This document shows positions 58,751 to 64,000 of a stretch of 64,000 nt of DNA, one piece after another. Numbering within the stretch: the first letter of the stretch is position 1; every line of letters starts with the position of its first letter. Position numbers and translations under genes: made by a program. The DNA is from Nonomuraea sp. PA05 (GTDB lineage: Bacteria > Actinomycetota > Actinomycetes > Streptosporangiales > Streptosporangiaceae). The notes under the pieces were generated by a model, which saw nothing but the letters and a program-made list of their open reading frames with translations, searched no databases and was not told the DNA's origin. Location of the stretch: contig NZ_VSEY01000005.1 of assembly GCF_008086045.1 (NCBI RefSeq), positions 186,001-250,000 of the forward strand, in the 5' to 3' direction.

Positions 58751-58857
58751 GTCGCAGGAAGCTAACAGGTCTCACCGACAAATGAGGTACCTCCAGTCCC
58801 ACACGCCGGGAGTAGGCTGGAAGATCAGCGGGCAAACCAACGCACATGGGGAGGCCA

Positions 58858-60351
58858 ATGCGCACTGGCCGTGGCACCTTGAGCGTCGCCGCCGGTCTGG
58901 TGCTGGTGGCTCTCGCTTCGGTCGGATACGTACTGCCACCCGCGTTCGATCCACCGCCGCTCAAGGCCGATCCAGCCTTCCAGTCGATCCCGGCGCAGCC
59001 TGGCGGCGAGCTGAGGCCTGTGGTGGCGGCTGATCCCGTCCGGAGCGAGGAGATCTCGATCCCGGCGGAGGCGCAGCGGCTGGAGGGCACGCTCCGGCTG
59101 CCGGTCACCCCTGGTCGGCATCCGGCGATGGTGTTCGTGTCGGGCTCGGGCAACGGCTCGCGCACCGAGTTCACGCCGCAGGCGGAGTTCCTGGCGAAGG
59201 CGGGCGTGGCGACGATCGCGTTCGACAAGCGCACGGTCGGCTACAACTTCCGCGACCGCGACTTCGGGCTGCTCGCCGACGACGCGCTGCGCATGGTGGA
59301 GTACCTGCGCACGCGTCCGGAGGTGGACCCGGCGCGCGTCGGCATCTGGGCCGTCTCGGAGGGCGGCTGGGTGGCGCCGATCGCGGCGGCCAAGAGCTCG
59401 GCGGTCGGGTTCATGGTGCTGGTGTCCTCGCCGAACGTCTCCCCGCTGCGCCAGGTCGCCTGGGCGCTGAACGAGCAGCTCCTGCGGCTGCGCGCCCCCA
59501 TCGGCGCCCGCGACCTGCTGACCAGGGCGATGGGCGGGGTCGGCTTCGACTTCCTGCGCTACGACGCGATGCCCGCGTTAAGCCAGGTCAAGCAGCCGGT
59601 TCTGGCGTTCTACGGCACCACGGACCCGTCGATCCCCTTCGTGGAGTCCACCAAGGCCCTCATTACCGCCATGCACAAGGCGGGCAACGACGACTACACG
59701 ATCCGCTTCATGGGCAACGGCGACCACGCCATGCGTGTCAAGGGCGGCCCCTTCACCAAGGGATACCTGGAGACCCTCGCCAACTGGATCAAGGGCCTGC
59801 CCGGCACGGCCCGGCCCGCCGTGCACATGGCGGGCGCCACCCCCGTCCAGCGGTTCGAGGCCAGCGACGTGCCCGCCGCCCCCTGGTACGCGGGCGGCAC
59901 GATGCTCGGCCTGACGATCTGCCTGGCCGCCGTCGGCTACGTGGCGGGCCCGGTCGCCGCCGTCCTGGTCCGCCTGCGTCACCGCAACCACACCCCCGCC
60001 GAGACGAACGCCAGGCTGTGGCCGCCGATCAGGCGCCGGCTGAGCCGGATGGCGTGGGCGGCGCTCGGCCTGCTCGTCTCGGTGGTGGCGTTCATCACGC
60101 TGCTGGTGATGTTCTCGGTCAACCAGGCAGGCGCCTGGCCCGCCGTGCTGGCGGGCTGGCTGGTGGTGCGGCTGCTGGCCGTGCTGATGCTGATCCAGGA
60201 GGTCACAGCGGTGGCGGCGTACGTGTCGGCGCTGCGCGAGGGCCTGCAGCCGAGCCGGTGGCAGCACGTGACGGTCGGCGGCGTCCTGGGCGGCACCGGC
60301 CTGCTGCTGGTGGCGGCGGCCTACTACGGCTTGTTCTCGTTCCCCTGGTAG
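58858..60351 (+). CDS. alpha/beta hydrolase with signal anchor and C-terminal membrane helices
   Basis: A 497-residue membrane-bound hydrolase. A signal anchor (LSVAAGLVLVALASVGYVL) precedes an exoplasmic alpha/beta domain with HPAMVFVSGSGNGSRTEF, the nucleophile elbow GIWAVSEGGWVAP (GxSxG as AVSEG), FYGTTDPSIPF and the histidine in FMGNGDHAMR. Four C-terminal helices follow (LGLTICLAAVGYVAGPVAAV, MAWAALGLLVSVVAFITLLV, VLAGWLVVRLLAVLMLIQEV and GVLGGTGLLLVAAAYYGLF). I chose the second ATG, after GGGGAGG. Its 3' end overlaps the convergent hydrolase by 28 bp. Confidence 0.88.
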   Translation: MRTGRGTLSVAAGLVLVALASVGYVLPPAFDPPPLKADPAFQSIPAQPGGELRPVVAADPVRSEEISIPAEAQRLEGTLRLPVTPGRHPAMVFVSGSGNGSRTEFTPQAEFLAKAGVATIAFDKRTVGYNFRDRDFGLLADDALRMVEYLRTRPEVDPARVGIWAVSEGGWVAPIAAAKSSAVGFMVLVSSPNVSPLRQVAWALNEQLLRLRAPIGARDLLTRAMGGVGFDFLRYDAMPALSQVKQPVLAFYGTTDPSIPFVESTKALITAMHKAGNDDYTIRFMGNGDHAMRVKGGPFTKGYLETLANWIKGLPGTARPAVHMAGATPVQRFEASDVPAAPWYAGGTMLGLTICLAAVGYVAGPVAAVLVRLRHRNHTPAETNARLWPPIRRRLSRMAWAALGLLVSVVAFITLLVMFSVNQAGAWPAVLAGWLVVRLLAVLMLIQEVTAVAAYVSALREGLQPSRWQHVTVGGVLGGTGLLLVAAAYYGLFSFPW

Positions 60352-61253
60352 ACGAAGGCGTTCATCCAGCGGTCCAGCTCGGCGAAGACCTGCTTGCGCG
60401 CGGGCTCGGCCGACAGCACCAGGTCGTGCAGGCCGTCGGGGATCCGCACGCACGTCACGTGCGGCCCGAGCGAGGTGGACCAGCGGGCGATGTGCGCGGG
60501 GTCGAGCACGATGTCGGCCGAACGCGCCTCCGGCACGAAGTCGCGTACCCGCAGCCCGGTGGAGGAGGCCAGCACGAGCACCGGCACGTCCACCGCCAGG
60601 CCCTGGTGCAGCCGCCGCTGCGCCCGCCGGATCGCGGCGAGCCACATGGCGTGCACCGAGAAGCCGCCCAGCGGCTTGAGCTCCAGGTCGTAGTCCCACT
60701 CACCGCCCTCGCTGCGGTGCAGCGTCTGCCCGTAGACGGTGCTGGAGCCGAGCGGCAGCGCCCGCCGCGTGTACGACAGCGGCGTCCTCAGCAGATCGGC
60801 CGCCAGCCGCAGCGGGGCGGGCACGTTGAGGTCGAAGAACGGGCTGTTGAGCACGAGCCCCTGCACCAGGCCCCGGCCCCGGACCCGGTCGGCCCACAGC
60901 GGCGCGATGAGGCCGCCCGTGGAGTGGGCGTTGATCGTCACCTCGTCGTGGTCGCGGCGGATGAGCCGCACCGCCTCGTCGATCTCGGGAAAGTAGTCGG
61001 TGACGCTCCTGACCAGGCCCCTGGTCTGGTGCGGCAGCAGCGAGCGGCCGTACTTGCGCAGGTCGAGCGCGTAGAAGTCGATGCCGCGCTGCACGTAGTG
61101 GTCGGCCAGGTGGTCCTGGAAGAAGTAGTCGGTGAACCCGTGCAGGTAGAGCACGGCGCGGCGCGACCCGGCCTCGGCCCTCCTGCTCACCAGCGTCGCC
61201 ACGACCTGGCCCTCGAAGTCGTCGGGCATGGGCAGCACGGTGATCTCGTACAT
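60324..61253 (-). CDS. alpha/beta hydrolase (serine aminopeptidase S33 type)
   Basis: A 309-residue hydrolase. The oxyanion region is AVLYLHGFTDYFFQDHLAD, the nucleophile TINAHSTGGLIAPLW (GxSxG as HSTGG), the acidic segment VPVLVLASSTGLRVRD, and the histidine near the C-terminus in IPDGLHDLVLSAEP. Monoacylglycerol lipase-like and lysophospholipase-like relatives are likely. I chose the ATG at 61253 (MYEITVLPM); an upstream in-frame start lies within the next gene. It begins 1 bp after the enoyl-CoA hydratase stop, so the two form an operon for an acyl-ester or acyl-CoA pathway. Confidence 0.88.
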   Translation of the reverse strand: MYEITVLPMPDDFEGQVVATLVSRRAEAGSRRAVLYLHGFTDYFFQDHLADHYVQRGIDFYALDLRKYGRSLLPHQTRGLVRSVTDYFPEIDEAVRLIRRDHDEVTINAHSTGGLIAPLWADRVRGRGLVQGLVLNSPFFDLNVPAPLRLAADLLRTPLSYTRRALPLGSSTVYGQTLHRSEGGEWDYDLELKPLGGFSVHAMWLAAIRRAQRRLHQGLAVDVPVLVLASSTGLRVRDFVPEARSADIVLDPAHIARWSTSLGPHVTCVRIPDGLHDLVLSAEPARKQVFAELDRWMNAFVYQGNENKP

Positions 61254-61254
61254 G

Positions 61255-62121
61255 CTAGACACGATAGGGATCGTCGGGCCACGACGGCACACCGGGCGGC
61301 AGATCCTGGCTGACTTTCATCGGGAACCCGGCCTGCCGCTTCTCCAGGAACGCCGTCACGCCCTCCACCGAGTCGGCCGCGCCGCCCAGCTCGGCCATGA
61401 GCCGCGAGTCGGCCGCGTGCGCCTCCCAGGGCGAGGACGCCGACAGGCCCGACCACATCAGCCTGCGGATGGCGGCCACGGAGACGCCCGAGGTGTTGTC
61501 GGCGATCTCGCGGGCCAGCGCGTACGCCGCCGGCAGCAGCTCGTCCGGCGGGTGGACCCGCGAGACCAGCCGCCCTTCGAGCGCCTCGGAGGCGGGGAAG
61601 ACCCGGCCGGTCGCCGCCCACTCCATGGCCTGGGCGATGCCCACGATCCTGGGCAGGAACCAGCTCGACGCCGCCTCGGTGACGATGCCCCGCCGGGCGA
61701 ACACGAACCCGAAGCGAGCCGTCTCCGACGCCAGCCGCACGTCCATGGGCAGCGTCATGGTGACCCCGACGCCGACGGCCGGCCCGTTGATCGCGCCGAT
61801 GACGGGCTTGAGCGATCGGGCGATGCGCAGCGCGACCGTGCCGCCGCCGTCGCGCGGCGCGCCGTCCACCGTCTCCCACTCGTCCCCGGCACGATGCCCG
61901 AACGTGCCGCCCCCACCACCGAGGTCGGCGCCGGCGCAGAACGCCCGGCCCGCCCCTGTGACGACCACCGCGCGCACCTCGTCGTCGGCGTCGGCGAGAT
62001 CGAAAGCCTCGATCAACTCCCCGCGCATCGTAAAGGTGAACGCGTTGAGCCGCTCGGGACGCTTCAATGTGACGGTGGCGATGCGATCGATCACCCCGTA
62101 CTCGATCTCCGTGAAGGCCAT
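61255..62121 (-). CDS. enoyl-CoA hydratase/isomerase-family protein
   Basis: A 288-residue crotonase-fold protein. It reads VIDRIATVTLKRPERLNAFT, the first oxyanion segment AVVVTGAGRAFCAGADLGGG, and the second KPVIGAINGPAVGVGVTM. The glutamates typical of hydratases fall in the region ARRGIVTEAASSWFLPRIVG, of which one (TEAAS) is present. Its exact reaction is uncertain. The ATG at 62121 follows TAAGAT by 7 bp, a likely leaderless start. It is 1 bp upstream of the S33 hydrolase. It is a possible, but distant, source of the hydratase missing from the leucine operon at 6.7-12.2 kb. Confidence 0.9.
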   Translation of the reverse strand: MAFTEIEYGVIDRIATVTLKRPERLNAFTFTMRGELIEAFDLADADDEVRAVVVTGAGRAFCAGADLGGGGGTFGHRAGDEWETVDGAPRDGGGTVALRIARSLKPVIGAINGPAVGVGVTMTLPMDVRLASETARFGFVFARRGIVTEAASSWFLPRIVGIAQAMEWAATGRVFPASEALEGRLVSRVHPPDELLPAAYALAREIADNTSGVSVAAIRRLMWSGLSASSPWEAHAADSRLMAELGGAADSVEGVTAFLEKRQAGFPMKVSQDLPPGVPSWPDDPYRV

Positions 62122-62128
62122 GCCCCGA

Positions 62129-62134
62129 ATCTTA
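62129..62134 (-). promoter_or_regulatory. -10-like element for a possible leaderless hydratase transcript
   Basis: TAAGAT on the minus strand, 7 bp before the ATG at 62121. The flanking 62130-62210 is the most AT-rich stretch nearby and lacks any gene. It also serves as the upstream region of the divergent LCP gene. Confidence 0.45.
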
Positions 62135-62291
62135 TTCGGTTACTGATGTTCACCTAGCGATAAAGACATATTTCGTATCTGATGCATAGGCTGCCGCCTC
62201 TATGGAAGCCTGAGGCGACCGCACCCAGGCGGTTCACCGCAGGTTTCCGAGTTTGCGCCTATGGTGGAGTTCGCGGGGAAACGGGGAAGGC

Positions 62292-63770
62292 GTGCGGCAG
62301 GCTAAGGAACCACTGAGCGCCGGAGCGGTCCTCGGGTGGCTGGTGCTCGCGGCACTCGCACCCGGGGCCGCCCATCTGCGTGCCGGTTGGCGCAGGACCG
62401 GCCTCACCCTCATCTCCGTCTACGCCGCGCTCCTGCTGGCCGTGCTCGCGGTGGCCCTCACCAACGACATCGGCTCCCTGGCGGGCTCCGCCACCCAGAA
62501 CTCCTCGCTCATCGCCATCATGGTCGGCGCGATCGTGCTCGGGCTGGCCTGGTTCGCCCTCATCGTGCACTCGTTCGTGGTGCTGCGGCCCGGCAGGCTC
62601 GCCCAGTCAGGGCAGATACTCACCGGCACCGTCGCCGGACTCCTCGCCGTCGTGGTGATCGTGCCGTTCGGCTACGCCGCCCAGTTCGCCAACACCTCGC
62701 GCGAAGCGCTCGGCGCCATCTTCCAGGCCCCCGAGAACGAAGGCGAGAGCCCCGCCCCCGACCCCAAGCCGGAAGACCCCTGGTCCGGCCGCGACCGCGT
62801 CAACATCCTGCTGCTCGGCGGCGACGCCGACGACAACCGCGTCGGCGTGCGCACCGACAGCATGAACCTGGCCAGCATCGACGTGAAGACCGGCAACACC
62901 GTCCTGTTCAGCCTCCCCCGCAACCTCGAGGACGTGCGCTTCCGCCCGGGCACCGCGATGGCCCGCCGCTTCCCCAACGGCTTCGACCTGCCCAAGGACG
63001 CCAACGGCGGCGCCAGCGACCTCCTCAACAGCGTCTGGGAGTACGCCGACGCCCACCCCGAGATCTTCGGCGGCAAGCAGCACCAGGGCCCCAAGGTCCT
63101 CATGGACACGATCGGCTACACCCTCGGCCTCGACGTCGACTGGTACGCCCTGGTCAACATGTGGGGCTTCGCCCGCCTCATCGACGCCATCGGCGGCGTC
63201 ACCATCACCGTCGAGCAGGACGTCGTCTTCGGCAAGTACAACGAGGGCCTGGTCAAGGCCGGCACGCGCAAGCTCAAGGGCGCCGACGCCATGTGGTACG
63301 CCCGCTCGCGCACCTACAGCGACGACTACACCCGCATGCGCCGCCAGCGGTGCGTGCTCGGCGCCATCCTGAACCAGGCCGACCCGGCGACGGTGCTCAC
63401 CAGGTTCAACCGGATCGCGCTGGCCACCAAGGAACTGATCAGGACCGACATCCCCCAGACGTGGCTGCAGCACCTGGTGCCGCTGGCGCTGAAGGTGAAG
63501 AACGCCGAGGTCACGAGCGTGCAGTTCGTGCCGCCGCTGATCAACACCGGCTACCCCGACTGGGAGAAGATCCGCGAGATCGCGGCCAAGGCCGTGCGCG
63601 ACTCCTCCCGCACGGGCGCGGCCGTCGCCGCCTCCGCCTCCCCTTCCTCCATCCCGTCGTCCTCGCTCTCCCCTTCGCCGAAGAAGAGCAAGAAGCCCGC
63701 GAAGGAGACGGGCGACGACCCCACGAAGGGGCTCACCGAAGGGTGTGGCGGGTCCTCCGCCAAGGGCTGA
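62292..63770 (+). CDS. LytR-CpsA-Psr (LCP) family cell-wall glycopolymer ligase
   Basis: A 492-residue LCP protein that attaches glycopolymers to peptidoglycan. Unusually for the family it has four N-terminal helices (VLGWLVLAALAPGAAHL, LTLISVYAALLLAVLAVAL, IAIMVGAIVLGLAWFALIV and LTGTVAGLLAVVVIVPFG) before the exoplasmic domain. That domain has VNILLLGGDADDNRVGVRTDSMNLASI, PRNLEDVRF, IDAIGGVTITV and MWYARSRTYSDDYTRMRRQ, the lipid-phosphate binding region. A Ser/Pro/Lys tail ends it. The GTG at 62292 follows GGGGAAGG; a TTG at 62253 is less likely. Transcribed away from the hydratase. Confidence 0.93.
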   Translation: MRQAKEPLSAGAVLGWLVLAALAPGAAHLRAGWRRTGLTLISVYAALLLAVLAVALTNDIGSLAGSATQNSSLIAIMVGAIVLGLAWFALIVHSFVVLRPGRLAQSGQILTGTVAGLLAVVVIVPFGYAAQFANTSREALGAIFQAPENEGESPAPDPKPEDPWSGRDRVNILLLGGDADDNRVGVRTDSMNLASIDVKTGNTVLFSLPRNLEDVRFRPGTAMARRFPNGFDLPKDANGGASDLLNSVWEYADAHPEIFGGKQHQGPKVLMDTIGYTLGLDVDWYALVNMWGFARLIDAIGGVTITVEQDVVFGKYNEGLVKAGTRKLKGADAMWYARSRTYSDDYTRMRRQRCVLGAILNQADPATVLTRFNRIALATKELIRTDIPQTWLQHLVPLALKVKNAEVTSVQFVPPLINTGYPDWEKIREIAAKAVRDSSRTGAAVAASASPSSIPSSSLSPSPKKSKKPAKETGDDPTKGLTEGCGGSSAKG

Positions 63771-63779
63771 CCCCGTCCT

Positions 63780-63967
63780 TTACGTTGTAGATCACAACAG
63801 CGCCCCGGCGAGCCGCCGCCAGCGCGGCCGACCTCGTGCAGGTCGGCGATGCCGGTCTCCACCGGGAAGTGCGCCTCCGGATCGCGCAGCCACCGGAGGA
63901 CCTGGAGTCGCACGGGGTTGCGCGGAAGTGTCGTCCTGAGCCATCGGCGCCGAGTAGAGCCCGACAT
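63780..63967 (-). pseudogene. degenerate ArsR-type regulator fragment
   Basis: From the ATG at 63967 the minus strand reads RRRWLRTTLPRNPVRLQVLRW, then LRDPEAHFPVETGIADLHEV, closely like the start of actinobacterial ArsR-type regulators. The expected recognition helices are missing: the frame turns to low-complexity GRAGGGSPGRC. In another frame the DNA reads ARRGAVVIYNVKDG, which resembles a wing strand. This suggests an internal deletion plus frameshift. The open frame continues antisense into the LCP 3' end, which I take to be chance. The rest of the window end (63968-64000) shows nothing I can support. Confidence 0.4.
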
Positions 63968-64000
63968 TTCGTGGGACCTCGATATGAGCTGGGGCGGAGA

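Noticed and set aside
63551..63780. Continuation of the ArsR-like frame antisense to the LCP gene.
   Set aside because: The LCP frame is well conserved to its end, and the antisense sequence has no ArsR character after residue 45.
1..64000. CRISPR array, transposase, integrase, tRNA or rRNA genes.
   Set aside because: Scanning showed no spaced identical repeats of CRISPR type, no mobile-element protein and no cloverleaf I could support; the repeats found are contiguous tandem arrays.

Overview
The window is very GC-rich chromosomal DNA with strong third-position G/C bias, GTG starts, frequent ATGA/GTGA overlaps and several apparently leaderless promoters. The gene families (LAL regulator, ECF sigma with a CU044_5270-like partner, LCP protein, PadR/DrrAB-type ABC pair, fused E1 dehydrogenase, DUF6571-like protein) point to a filamentous actinomycete, most likely of the Streptosporangiaceae (Nonomuraea-like). 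That placement is inference from family content; no marker gene is present. I see no rRNA, tRNA, CRISPR array, transposase or prophage. The window reads as a chromosomal arm made of short operons, unusually rich in short tandem repeats both inside and between genes.

Left part (1-15.3 kb). A translationally coupled AMP-ligase / ATP-grasp pair runs off the left edge, followed by a large LuxR-type (LAL) ATPase regulator and a GNAT acetyltransferase. Then comes a compact leucine/isovalerate degradation operon on the minus strand (methylcrotonyl-CoA carboxylase beta and alpha subunits, HMG-CoA lyase, acyl-CoA dehydrogenase). It diverges from a TetR regulator, with a palindromic operator between them that recurs at the end of the tetR gene. 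A PadR regulator with a 15-bp inverted-repeat operator heads a two-gene ABC exporter operon.

Middle (15.4-39 kb). This holds a heptad-repeat coiled-coil protein, a secreted three-repeat protein, a single-chain E1 alpha/beta 2-oxoacid dehydrogenase, a Ser/Thr kinase with a C-terminal Fn3 domain, an M50-like membrane protease, and a small operon of amidohydrolase, NTF2-like protein and CorA. A coupled trio follows (small helical protein, DUF6571-like large protein, lipoprotein), then IclR with a heparinase II/III-like protein, an ECF sigma factor with its membrane partner, and an AlkZ-like glycosylase. The last is overlapped by a MoxR / DUF58 / transglutaminase-like / Fn3 operon in which the transglutaminase domain lacks all three catalytic residues.

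Right part (39-64 kb). The most interesting locus is 39238-45149: two winged-helix-type proteins and a large SMC-like ATPase arranged like a MukBEF/Wadjet condensin operon. It has no recognisable nuclease subunit, an atypical ABC signature and a Gly/Ala/Ser tract where the hinge is expected. It is followed by an 11-copy 17-bp minisatellite. Next are a citrate synthase carrying its own MerR-type DNA-binding domain, divergent from a homocitrate-synthase-like enzyme across a palindrome-rich promoter, a type II NADH dehydrogenase-like flavoprotein, an MHS transporter, a HAD phosphatase, a RibD-like reductase, an epimerase, the SbcCD nuclease, two alpha/beta hydrolases, an enoyl-CoA hydratase, an LCP protein and a degenerate ArsR-like fragment at the right edge.
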